NCBI GenBank assembly: GCA_951802195.1
Contig: OX637623.1
Span: 1 to 64,000 of the forward strand
Reading direction: 5' to 3'
Origin: Tausonia pullulans
Lineage: Eukaryota; Basidiomycota; Tremellomycetes; Cystofilobasidiales; Mrakiaceae
Length of the DNA: 64,000 nt
Shown piece after piece: positions 45,796-59,000 of the stretch (position 1 is its first letter; every line of letters starts with the position of its first letter). The translations under genes and the position numbers were made by a program. A model generated the notes under the pieces. It was not told the DNA's origin and did no database searches. It saw only the letters and a list, made by a program, of their open reading frames with translations.

Positions 45796-48198
45796 TTACT
45801 TGGCAGCGGGAGCGGCCGACGAGGACGAAGCCCCCCCGGCAGCGGCACCACCTCGCCCTCCTCCACCCCGGCCTCCACGTCCACCACGACCCTCACCTCG
45901 CCCACGTCCTCCGCCTCGAGGGGCGGCACCTCCCTCAGCACCGTCGCCACCGGCAGCAGCGCCACGCCCACCACCTCCGCCCGCACGAGCAGCACCCCGT
46001 CCTCCACCAGGTCCACGCTCGCTCTTCTCCTTCCGTACCTCAATGATGACCCGTCCACCTTGGTCACCAACCTTGACGCCTCCCTCGCCACCCTGCGCGA
46101 CGGGGAGCGACGCGGCGATCGCCCGCTTCGCCGAGTCGACGCGCTCAAACTCAAGGAATGCGCATGCCTTAAGCTTGACGATCTCGAGCTCCTTGACACG
46201 GCCGAATCGGGTTTCGAGGACCGATCGAAGGGCGTCGGCGTCAACGGTCGCCTCGCGATCAGCGGCCCAGTTGGCGAGCTGGAGGGTGGGAGGGGACAAT
46301 CGTCAGTCAGGACGCATGGTAGAAGCACACGGCAGCGAGCAACGACTATCTACCTTGACGAAGCAGGCGGCATGGGAGATGTTCATGGCGGCCTCGTAAG
46401 CGGGGTGGGACTTGCCCGAGGCCTTGCCGTTGTTAGTAGCAGCGGCATCCTTCTCCTTGGGAGCGGCAGCCGATGCATCCTTGGCCGGAGCAGCAGCGGC
46501 AGCAGGGGCAGCGGCGGCGGCGGGAGCCGAGGTCGATGTAGAGACGCCCTGGGCACCAGCGGCAAGGTTCTTGCCCCATCCTCCGGCGGACGACTTGGCG
46601 AGGGAAGCCCAAGTCTTCGGAGCGGCAGGGGCGGCCGGCTTCGCGGGGGCAGCGGCAGGAGCGGCAGCCTTGGGCTTCTCGGCAGCGGCGGGTGCAGCGG
46701 CAGCAGGAGCAGCGGCCTTCTTCCCCTGTGCGGCAGGAGAAGGAGTGGCAGCCTTCTCCTCAGTGGCAGGAGCAACGGCGGCCTTCTTCTCCTCAGCAAC
46801 GGGGGCGGCCTTCTCCTCCACGGCGGCGGCGGGGGCGGCGGCAGGAGTGGCAACCTCGTCCTTGACCTCAATCTGGCCGTTGGAGTGAATCTCAGGGACA
46901 GAGATGTCCTTCTTGTCCTCCGGGACAGCAGCGACGGGAGCGACGGCGGGGGTCTCAGGGACAGCAGCCTGCGGGGCGACCGAGACGACCTCAGCCGACT
47001 CGACAGCAGGAGCAGCCGCCGCGACGGGGACGTCGGCGGCAGCGGAGTCAGCAGCAGCAGCAGCAGCAGCAGCGGCAGGCTCCTCGACAGTGGACTCCTC
47101 CTCGTCGGCCGCGGTGTCCTCCTTGAGGAAGCGGAAGATGTCGTTGAGGACGAAATAGCCGTTGGGCTGCTCGGCGAGGAAGAACGACTGTGCGAACTTC
47201 TTCCACGGGCCAGAGTTGTTGGACATCTCACCGATGACTTGGATCATGATGCCTCCGCCAGCGGAAGGCTAAAGGTGCGAGTGATGATCAGAAAGGACCC
47301 TGAGAAAGGGGAGACATGGACGCACCTGGGAGTCGACAGAGTGAATGTAGACCTTGCAGTCCTGGAAGCCAATCGAAAGGATCTTCTGGTGGATTTCCTG
47401 GGATATGGGCGAGAGAGCGTGATCAACATGAACCGCTCCGTTACAAGGTGGCGCGAGAGCTTCGAAGACGCACCTGCTGACCGGTGCAGGGAACGCCGTC
47501 CTCGCCCTCGGTGCCGTGGATGAACGTCGAGTTCTTAGTGTAGAAGCAGTGGAGCCGCTGGGGATGCTTGTTGACAAAAGTACTGAAGGGGAGGGGAAAA
47601 GCGATAGTCAGCATGTGTGAAGGTGCCTGCGGTAACCTTACGCCGTCGCTCGCGTGAGTGAGAATAGGAAGAGATGGCGGCCCTCGTGTTCGAACGCCAG
47701 TCACCAAAAGGACGCTCGGCGGAGATCTTTCTCTCTCCCGCTCACTTGCGGCAGGCAAGGCCACAGTAGCAGAAGGCGACAGCACGCTGAGCAAGGCAGC
47801 CAGAGCTGAGACAGAGGGGAGCGGGCGGCCAGAGGCCAGCAAGCTCGTCGTCCGCTTGGACGCGTGTGCCCAAAGTGCGCGTCCCGTCCAGCTCCTCCTC
47901 GGGAACCTTCCCTGCTGCTCAGAACGGCCGGCTCCCATATGGAGAGAAGAAGCCTGCTCTTCCATCTCCCCTTCCACTGCTTCACCCTCGGCCGCCGAGC
48001 GGGCCACCCTCCCTCCCGTCGGTCAAGCCACCGACCAGCATCATCTACGACCGTCGGACACCCTCTTCCCACAAGAGCGCATGCGACTCACTAGTACTGC
48101 GGCACAAACTGCCACCCGACGTCGGTCGAGGTGATGCCGGCCTTGTTGGAGAAGGAGGACGCCGAGGCAGGGGTGGTGGTGGTAGAGGCGGACGACAT
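45796..48198 (-). CDS. G3BP-like protein: NTF2-like domain, Ala-rich linker, RRM, RGG tail
   Basis: Homologue of animal G3BP, S. pombe Nxt3 and yeast Bre5, which act in stress granules and as cofactors of a ubiquitin protease. The N-terminal NTF2-like domain begins at DVGWQFVPQYYTFVNKHPQR and includes LHCFYTKNSTFIHGTEGED. QEIHQKILSIGFQDCKVYIH, MIQVIGEMSNNSGPWKKFAQ and SFFLAEQPNGYFVLNDIFRF complete it. The linker is rich in Ala, Pro and Glu with polyalanine runs, and contains KTWASLAKSSAGGWGKNLAA. An RRM follows: CFVKLANWAADREATVDADA, then VLETRFGRVKELEIVKLKAC and AFLEFERVDSAKRAIAASLP. The tail is RGG-rich (GGRGGRGGGGRGG). Four or five exons join in frame. The long plus-strand open frame across it is a codon-bias shadow. 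Confidence 0.88.
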
Positions 48199-49229
48199 TA
48201 AGGAGGAGAGAACAAGGGGTAGAGAAGCAAGGGAGCAGGAGGAGGAAGGGGGGGGGAGGGGCGCGATTGAGCGACTTTCTGGAAGGCGGGAGGGGGGGCG
48301 TTGAAAAGTCCAAGTGGGCAGAGAGGAGACGCAAGGAGAGGGCGAGGGAGTAGGGGTGAGAAGGTGAGGTGAGAGGGTGGTCAAGGACGGCCGGACGAGC
48401 GGACGAGCAGACGAGTAGAAGGAGCGGAGGGGAAAAGTCAGAAAACAACGTGTAGGGCGGTCAATTGGGGAGTTCAAGCCGCAAGCTAGCCGAGAGGAGG
48501 AGCGAGAGGACGAGCAGGGGACTGACTAGAGGGAGTGGGGGTTGAGGGAAGAGAAGAAGCCGGAATCCAGTGCAGGGATGGGTTGGTGGTCGAGTCGTCG
48601 AGCGCCGAAAGAAAAGGCAGAAGTCAAGGCTGAGGTTAAGGCAGGGCGAGAGCCGCGCCCTTGCCAGCTCGCCTAGCCTGCAGCGCTCTCTTCGCCGTCA
48701 TCGACGACGCCTCGCCATCCCGTCGTCCGAGTCGAGCCGACACTGTAGAGTGACCAACGGGAGGCTCATCCATCGGTATGAGACGCTGGGGGATCGCACC
48801 GGCCAAGAGGCCAGGAGGGGAAGACGCTTACATTGTGCCTGACAGATCTTGCCTGCAACCGGCCGTGCGCCACAGATGCCACTCGTGGCGGCGACTGCGG
48901 AAGAGACTCAACGCATCGAGGAATTCGCCGAGCAGCCCAAACCTCTCAAGGAGAATTTCTTCCTCCCCGGCTCATCGCGCAAGCAAGCATGCTCGCTCTG
49001 TTCTCAATGGGGCGATCATTGTCGCTGTACTACCTACCACCGCCACCAACGGAGCGCCTTTTTTCTTCTCGAAATGCTTCATATACACCCCGCGCGCCCG
49101 AGGCTCCTCGAGAGCACCTCCATGTGCCAGGACGAGCTGGCAAAACCCTCAAGTACGGACGATAAACTTGGCGAGAGCGAAGAGCCTTCAGATCGCTCAT
49201 GCCAGCTCGCGATGAAGAGAGAAGAGAAA
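48199..49229. other. Spacer upstream of the G3BP-like gene
   Basis: About 1 kb. The first 250 bases are CT-rich on the minus strand (G3BP leader and promoter). Open frames exist on both strands around 48830-49330, but none shows a family feature or a clear splice pattern. A small unrecognised gene cannot be excluded. Confidence 0.4.
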
Positions 49230-49916
49230 AAGCCAGGGACAGGGGGAATCGACGAACAAGCGGTCGGAAGCGCCTGTGCGCCAGGAAAGCTTCTTGTGGG
49301 CGGGAATAATGGAGGCGAAGCCTTTGATTAGGTAGCCAAAGAGGCCAACGAAGGGGTGCTACACGCATGAGAGACGAGTGTCAGCGATAGCAAGCCAAAG
49401 GTTGGGAAGAAGAAGACGGCTATACCTATTCCGTTGACACGCTGATGATAAAGGAAAAAATCGTAATCAAGAACGTCTTGGACGCGTGATGGTATAACTC
49501 AACCTCTTTGGACCGTGGACGTGGAAAAAAGCTGAGATAAAATAAGACCCAGTTGGAGAGTGAGAGCAACAGCGGGACGCACGAGGTAGGTCGAAAAGAA
49601 GGCGGTTTTATCCTCGCTCTCGAAGCCAAACTGTTCCATTGGGGACGAGGAAATTTCGTTCGAGACGTACTTCTTGAGGGAAGGCAGTACGCTTCGGTCA
49701 GAGGGGTAAGTGAGTGGTGGGTTCGATGCAAACACTCACTCCGCTCTAGGGCGACGATGGAATCTGGAAAGGGAGAGAAGGAGATTGGCCGAACGAAGTA
49801 AGTGGATCAGCGAGCTGCATGCGTATATGCTCGTGGCTGAGCTCTTCACTAAGTTTGGCCTGGACATCCTTGAGACTAGCAACGATAGCAAAGGGGCATG
49901 CCTTGCGCGAGGTGTC
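49230..49916 (-). CDS. Possible spliced hypothetical gene
   Basis: Protein-like blocks follow one another on the minus strand. They read MDTSRKACPFAIVASLKDVQ and AKLSEELSHEHIRMQLADPL, then LPSLKKYVSNEISSSPMEQF and GFESEDKTAFFSTYL before a GTGCGT donor. FFLYHQRVNGI and HPFVGLFGYLIKGFASIIPA come next. The composition and the LFGYLIKGFASII hydrophobic segment suggest a small membrane-associated protein. I could not find one splice path that joins all blocks with good sites, and I do not recognise the family. The start could lie further upstream near 50010 (MSDSSELRLG). Confidence 0.35.
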
Positions 49917-50649
49917 CATCTAGCGGGTGTGCTTGAGACTGGAGGATAGAACGACAAGGGCGAGTCGGCCACAGGCCAAGTCGAAGCTCGCTCGAATCGC
50001 TCATCACCCTCCTGAAGCTCAGCAGCCTAACGCATGAAGGATATTTACTTGGGCAAAACGAGGAGCCTGGCCTGCGAAAAGAAAAAGTGGGAGAAGGACT
50101 AGAAGAAAGAAAAGAGAAGCGCATTGACAGCAGCCCTGACTCCCCCCCGTACTCGTCCTCGTTCCGCCACTCAGCCCAGTACCCACTTGACACTTTTACC
50201 CCCCTCGTTGAGGGAAGTCCGGCTAGGATGCCATGCGGGCTGACAAAGATAAAGGGTCACAGTTCGAGAGCTTTATGGTGGAGGTGCAAGCGCCGCTAGC
50301 GGGGGAAGAAGGGGGGGGGGGCGGTGAGCGAGCAATCGGGGTCGAGGCGACGGGGGGCGGAGAGGACGGACATAGGCAACAGATGGTAGCACTCGAAGGG
50401 GGCCGAGATGGTGGTAGTCCATGGCAAGTAAGCGGACGATAGAAAGCAGGGGCGGGCATATTGGCGAGGAGGGGGGGAGGAGGGAAAGGAGATGGAGGTT
50501 GGAGGTTGTAAAGAGCGAATGAGCCGGAAGACGAGGAAGCGCTCAGATCGTCACGTGCCCACTGCCGAATTCTGCACAGTTCGGCTCCGTCTCCGTCTTC
50601 ATCTGTTCTCTCGTTTGGAATCTTGCACTCAGAGTCTTTCCTACTTGAA
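49917..50649. other. Spacer between hypothetical gene and FIST gene
   Basis: About 730 bases. It includes purine-rich patches and a short G run near 50313-50322. No gene is recognisable. Confidence 0.35.
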
Positions 50650-52351
50650 TCATGGATCGAAAGACCACCTCGCCCAACCACCTGGGACGCCCCGGTCCGC
50701 GACCGCCGGGCCTCCCGGCCGACCAAACAGGAAGCCCTCCTCGCTCGTCGCGCGGAAGACACACTGCTCGACGGTAGCTTCTCCGGACGAGATCAAAGGC
50801 GGAGGAGGTGACGAGGGGGTGAGTGACTCGAAATAAAAAATGCTGGAGGAGGTTGAGGGTTGAGGTTGGAAGGAAGGCGGCGCTGGAGCGCTTGGTCGAT
50901 GGAGGAACTACTCGCGGGAGGCGTATACGTCAATGGAAGGGCAATCAGGTGGGTGGGTTGAAGTTGACAGGTCAGACATACCATGACTCTCTCTCCGACC
51001 CTCACGCTCTCCTGCGTGTCGAGCGCCATTCCGCCCCGCGACGGATCGCCACTCAGAATCTTCACCACCCTATCCAATCTCTCGCCACCCTTCAGGGTCT
51101 CGACAAAGCCTAGATAAAAGTCCTTCTCCTTGCCTCCGAGCCACGCCTTCCCAACGGCGCCACTGGAGAGGTCCGGCGACTCTGACGCGCGAAGGAGGGC
51201 AAGGAGATGCTGGGTTGGGTTGGAGGAGTGCGTCTTGCCTGTAGGGGGGTGCGAGAGGGCGAGAAGCATGTTTCCTTGCGCTCTGCGGGAAGTGGTGCGT
51301 CAGCGCTTGTCCAAAGGCAATGATATAGACACGAACGAACTCGGAGACCTCAGAAACCTCTCCCAGGCGCTCGTAGCCGGCCCAGCCGACGTCGAGGCGG
51401 GAGTGGGAAGTCGAAAACGACGCTTGGCTAGTCACGGCGATCCCAAGCGCGCCTTCAGACAACGCAGCTCCATCGCGGAAGAGCGTGAATGGGAGACCAG
51501 TGACAAAGGGTGTTGGCGGGACAAGGAGACCGGCCTGAGAAGGAAGACGTCAGATCTCGGGTTGCGTGTGTGCAGCCACCCACGATGTACCATAGTGGCC
51601 TGAGGAGCCAAAGCAGCCAGCTCCTGGCAAATAGTGGACGCCGGTGGCGGCGTCGAGAGGACAAAAAAGGTATCGATCTTGTCATGCCTGCCCACAATCG
51701 GTTGTCAGCCAGTGCTGGGACGACCACAGGAGACGGAAGGGCACGCGTCGTTGCCTCCACTGACCTAACTGACTCGAGTCCCTCGATACTGCGGCTGCCC
51801 CCTTTCCCTCTCTGCTCGGTATTGCCCTCCAAAGCAGCCGCCTCGGGCCCCCAGACGGCGCTCCAGTCGCCGTCCGCAAACGCCTTCTCGAGCACGCTCG
51901 AATCCTCATCCGCCGATCGAGGGACCTCGTCGAGAGGCCGCCAGCGTCCGACGGCAGCGCGCTCACGGCCGCGCATCGCCGATCGGAGGACGGTGTGCAT
52001 GTGATGGGCGTCGTCGTGAAAGTGGGCGAGGGAGAGAGAGTGCTGCTGCGGCGACGACGCAGGAGGGGAGGAGAGGCAACCGATTGTCGAGGCTGAAGGA
52101 AAGCGCTGAAAGAGAGCAGCAGGCAAGGCCGAGGCGGACGCCGAGTGGAGAGAGAGCGCGAAGAACGTCGCGCTGGGAGGGGAAGAGGGGGCCGGAAGAG
52201 CCTGGAAGGCCTCGAACAGGGCCTGAGGTGTGGAAGCGGTGAGGGTAGTCGTGGTGATGTAGGAGCGTCGACTGGACAACGACGACGAAGAAGTCAACGG
52301 TCTCAAGTGTCTAGACGCCCGAGAGAGAGCCGCGAGAGGGCTTGATAGCAT
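50650..52351 (-). CDS. FIST-domain protein with likely mitochondrial presequence
   Basis: The first 45 residues (MLSSPLAALSRASRHLRPLT, Arg/Ser-rich, no acids) look like a mitochondrial presequence. Then ALFEAFQALPAPSSPPSATF begins a FIST_N-like domain. It continues with HDDAHHMHTVLRSAMRGRER, IDTFFVLSTPPPASTICQEL and AGLLVPPTPFVTGLPFTLFR, then DGAALSEGALGIAVTSQASF. A C-terminal part includes LGGKEKDFYLGFVETLKGGE and DRVVKILSGDPSRGGMALDT, and ends EATVEQCVFRATSEEGF then VPGGWARWSFDP. The order (strand-rich N-domain with GLPFTLFRDG and G(A)LGIAV, then a C-domain) fits FIST proteins, proposed small-ligand sensors. The best-known members are F-box proteins and bacterial sensors; here no F-box is seen. 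Function is not assigned. Confidence 0.6.
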
Positions 52352-53449
52352 GCTGAGAAGGGTTGAATGAGACGACTATCTCGGTCAATGTGCGAAAGCC
52401 GTGTCAAGATCGGAATGAGGCGAGTGGTCGGGCGATGACCAGCCTGTCCTGTCTCGCTCTCTCGCGAATGGGCTCGGCTGTCCGCGCCGGGAACCGCTCG
52501 GTACTATGCCGCCTGGACCCCCTGCTCGGATCTTCACTTTCTCGTTGTCAGCCATACATGTCCCGAGGTGATAGGCGTTAACCGAACATCCATATCGACA
52601 CAGGGCTTGGGCGATGGTCGTCAACGAGCTCGTGGTCGATAGATTCTCGCGCTTGTTTTGAGAATTCAATGTTCAGTGTCACTGGGCATCACTTCATCCG
52701 AGGCTTCACCGCTAAATACTACTAGTGCTACAATCCACGGACTCACATGGATCCGGATCAGCATCTTGCGCATGGTGCATAACAGGGGGCGTTGTTGTCA
52801 ATAATTATCTCATGAGTCGGCCACGTTGATTTTTCTTGGGCTCGACGGCCTTTCAGGGGACGGCCTACTCCCCCCGAATGGTCGGATTTTGCCCATCTCA
52901 CATCAAAAGCTGCATGTATAGATAGAACCAAGTTATCTCAGCTGGTCAAGGAAGAAGGAAGGAAGACGAGAAATGAAGGGATGAGGGAAGGAAGCACATG
53001 TCTCATTCTGAATGCTGTCAACGCGATCCGTCGGAGCCTGTATTTTTTCTTAATAATGCGGTCTCTTGCCTTCCATTCACTTCTGCTTTCCTGCCTTCTT
53101 CCTCTACTCTGTTCTCCTGTGTTCTCCTTACTGATCTCCACTTTTCCTCCACTTTGGTGATACGGTCCGAGCAGGTCTTCGCTGACTAACCATGATTGAC
53201 CGGCCAACCGATCTCTGCGTGACGTCGGGCGGGGTTCACGCGGCCGAACTTGCCTTGTTTTTTTTTTCATCTGGGCCACAAAGGTGACCAGCGTCGGCCG
53301 GCTGCGCGCTGCTGACGCATCGTTGAGAGACTCTGACAGATGCAGCGTCTCAACTCAAAATGTCGACATTCTGGGCCTCACCCCCCTTACCTCCAGCCAC
53401 TACAACCATCCACATTCCCTGCCCTTTCTTACTTCCCCCTTGCTTCACC
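52352..53449. promoter_or_regulatory. Divergent region between FIST gene and OYE
   Basis: About 1.1 kb, including a less GC-rich patch at 52660-52950. I looked for tRNA boxes and small RNA hallmarks and saw none. The 100 bases before the OYE start are CT-rich. Confidence 0.4.
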
Positions 53450-55251
<1,802 letters not shown>

Positions 55252-56087
55252 ATAGCTAGTTACCTAGATGTAGTTTTTAGTTTAGAACTTCCCTAGAGCG
55301 AGCAATGTTCTGCGTGCAAACTGTTTGACGTTCGTCGTTGCAACTTCCATGGCTGAGATGAGAGATGAGAGAAACTGGTCTGGCCTCGTAAGGGGCACCT
55401 GCGGCCAACTCGTCTTCTGGCCCCTCTCTTGCTCGCTCGGCCTTCTCCGCTGGTTTCCTTCCCCTCCCGCTCAACCTCCACTCCCTCCCACCCAGGTTGA
55501 TCCTCAGACTCATCTCAATGCGGTCGATGTCATATTCACCACTTAACCCGGTTGACGGGGCGGAGTTCTTTGCACGAAACAAAATCAGCGGTCTGAGAGC
55601 TGAGAGCGAGCTGAGACTCGTCTGAGAGGACACTGCGAGCTCGAGCCTCCCGCCACCGCCCCCCGCCCCGCCCGCCCTGTCCCGACCGACCCCTGCCTCC
55701 CTCATCCTAGCTCGACCCCTTCCTTCCCAACGCGGCTAGAGACGAGCTCGATTGCTCTTTGCCCTCTCTTTCGTCTCACTCCCAGAGCGCGCGACAGACG
55801 CGTGGTCTGCCCATTCTTCCCTTCCCCGTTCCTTCTCCTGTCTCTGGCTTTCCCTCCAGTAGCCTCCCTCTCTCACTCCCTTCTCTCCCCTGTCCTTCCT
55901 CCATCAGCCAGTGGTTCTTCTTCCCTCAGCCAGCTTTGGCTTCCCTCTTCGTCAATCAGTCTCGCTTTCCTGCTCGTTGTCCCTTCGCCTCGCGGCTGGC
56001 CGTCTTCTCCTACGCTCCTACTTGAAACACACACCTGGTCGCCTCCACCTTCCTTTTTTCCTTCATCTTTCCCCCTCGTCGCCAAAC
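55252..56087. other. Spacer and CT-rich leader of the DENN gene
   Basis: About 830 bases; from 55750 to 56087 the plus strand is strongly pyrimidine-rich, as expected for a long leader or promoter. No gene is seen. Confidence 0.4.
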
Positions 56088-59000
56088 ATGGCCTCCATCG
56101 GCCGCCGTCAAGGCTCCTCCACCTATCAGCAGCAACCCTCCTCATATCCCTCTGCGGTCGTCGGCGGCGTCGTTCCGGGCCAGCAGCCCAACGCCTCGGT
56201 GTCGTCTTTCCTATCCGCGAGCACACCCATCGAGGGAGGCGGGCCTGGATCGAGTCCGTTCTCCTCGCTTCGCAGAAAGACCTCCATCAAAAGGGTTGGC
56301 TCGTCCGGCGGCGAGGTCCGGCAGAAACCTTCTTGGAAGGAGCTGAGGAAGAAAGTGCGGCCTGCCCTGCCTTTCCCCTTCCGCTCTGGGCTACTGTACC
56401 TGATGAACATCGCCTGCTTGACTATCAGCCCTCTTCAATCCAGTCTCAGCCGCAGCAGCCCCAGACGCCTGCCTACGTCCACCACGCGCCCGTTTCGCAC
56501 TTGGACCCGCCGCCTCACCCAAACCCGGCCTCGCTGCCGCAGAAGTACACCTCGCAGCCGCTTCGCGCGCCTGGCCCGCCGCTTGCTTCGCTTTACCTAG
56601 TAAGTCTTGAATGACGCTTGCTTAGATGCTATTAACTGACTCGCTGCTACCCTCTTTGATCGCCTGTCTAGGTCGCCGGACTCCCGAAGCAGACCCACAC
56701 CTGGACCGCGGCCGACAAGAGCTCCATCGCTGGCGTCCAACACCGAGCGGGCGCAGTCGGCGGCTGGTGGCGCGCTGAGATCCTTGGGTCGAACGCCTCG
56801 ACGACGACCGCTGGGGCTGCTGCATCGGCAGTGGGCGGGGGTGATGTCGTTGGTCCGAGGACGGCACCTGCCGAGACGGAGGGGCCCGAGGGCGAGGAGT
56901 GGAGCCAGAAGTTGAGCGGGAAGGCTCTCAAGGTAAGCTGTCGTCCCACTCTCACTCGGCTTGATGATATGCCTGACTGACAGCATGTGGGTTCGTGTGT
57001 GTGTTGGTTCGCGCTCCCGCCAGTACTCGTTCGCCCGGGAGATTGAGATCATCTCTGCAACTCTTCAGCCCCCTTCGACTGTCCACTCGTTTTCCTTCAC
57101 GCTCGCGCCTACCAACAACACTGCTAGCATTTCGAATCAGAAGCAGCCTGAGAATATAGACTCTCAGTTCGTCGGGGGCAAGGACGGATCGTGAGTGAGA
57201 TGGCCTGTACTGCCTTCGCCTGTCCGAGGGCAATTCGCTCATTCCTCTCCATAGCACAACGTACCACGGTGTCACCCTCACCGTCTACTCGCATGCCGAT
57301 AAGACCAAGACGGACGCCATCCGGCGTACGCTCGAAGCCGGCGGGTCCTCGGCAGCGAGGGCAGGCGACTTTTGGTTGCCCTACGCGCTGACACTCGTCT
57401 CCAAGTTCCCGATCTATTCGCTCATGACGGACTATCTCAAGGTGAGAGGCATTGCACTCCCCTCTTTGATGTGAACGCTACCGCTGACCTGTTTGCTTGC
57501 CTACAGATCTCGTGGGCCAAATTCTCCAAGGACGTTGCGAGCCACTCTCGCCAGATGACCAAGGTCCGTCCCCTCGCTCATTCCGCAACTTTCGTTTCTC
57601 ATTTTATTGCTATCTTCAGATCATTCAAACCCCGACTCCTCGCCAGGGAGAGCGCATTCGTCTCCGCATACTCTCTCCCTCGGCAATCAACAACCCAGAC
57701 CCCGCAGTCGCGGAGGACGCCGATCCGGATGCGCTCGAGATTATCAGCGAGCTACCGGGCCACATGGACCTCGTCACAGGTCTTGTGAGCGTCGGTTGGC
57801 AGGCTTGGGTGTTCTTCAAGGTCCTCTCGCTTGATGTGAGTGATCTTGCTGGCATACAAGAAGCCAGCCGAGACTGACCTCAGGACATGACGGCAGAACA
57901 TCATCACCATCGTCGAAATTGCTCGCTCGACCCACGGCCGAGTCATCTTTACTTCCCGCTATCCGGCGTGAGTTCCGCTACGTCCCCGCTTCCTTGGCTC
58001 CTGCTGAAGGTGCATGTCATCCAGACTCCTTGGCATTGCCGTCTCCACCCTCCGCTACATTTGCGACCTCCGCGGCTGGGAAGGCATCGCCCACCCGATC
58101 GTCCACGCCCGCGATGTCTCTCTCCTCGTCGAGGACGGAGGACCCTTCATCCTCGGCCTCGACACCGAGTGCAAGTACATATCTCGGCCTGGCCCAGACG
58201 TCTGCGTCGTCGACCTCGATATCAACTTTGTTAATTGCACGGCCCCCCCTCCTGGAGCTGTCTCGACCCGTCAAGCGCGTGACAAGATCCGCGGGAAGCT
58301 CGTTCGCGCGTTCGGCGATGGCTCAGGTCATTACACGGAGCATGGTGTCGTCCCCTCGGAGTTCATGGAGGCCTACCCTGGTGGGAGGCTTCGTCCGCTC
58401 TGCGAAACTTGCACGGGGACAGGGATGCCCGATGCTCTCTCGGCGGAGAGGATTACCCCGCCCCCTTGGTGGGATGAGGTGAAGGTCATGCAGGCGTTCG
58501 ACCGGATGCTCGCAGACAAGAACAAAAAGCCGTCGTTCATCAAGAGGATTACGTCGTCGAGTTCGGATTCCGCAGGCAAGGGTGGCCCGCAGAAGCCCAT
58601 CTCGCCCGGAGAGAGGCTCGCGAGGGCGGCGATGAGGAGGAGGGCGAGTCAGTTTGTCGATGCAAGGGACGATATGGAGGGCAAGTTGGGGAGGCTCTCG
58701 AGGAGACTTGCGTTCCTCGTCCATGAGAGCGACGTATGGAAGGAGCGATTCGAGCAATTTGAAACGCTCACGGATCGGCTCGGTGTGGAGGCGTGAGTTC
58801 AAGGGCACTATAGTTCCGTGTTGTGTTTGACTGACCTGCCACTTGCTACTAGGAATGAGCTCAGAATCCGAATCGAGAAGGAGAAGCGCGAGTCGAAGCG
58901 GCTTTCTGGCGTCGTCGGTCAGACGGAGAAGGAGAAGGATAATCTCAGATCCAGGCTCCGCCAGACCGAGGACGCTCGCGCCATTGCCCTCGAGAAAATG

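Noticed and set aside
46060-47523. 487-residue plus-strand open frame
   Set aside because: It runs antisense to the Ala-rich part of the G3BP-like gene, is itself Ser/Gly/Arg low complexity and has no family feature. It is a by-product of GC-rich repeated codons.
52640-52960. tRNA or small RNA gene in the less GC-rich patch
   Set aside because: No A and B box pair and no plausible cloverleaf were found.
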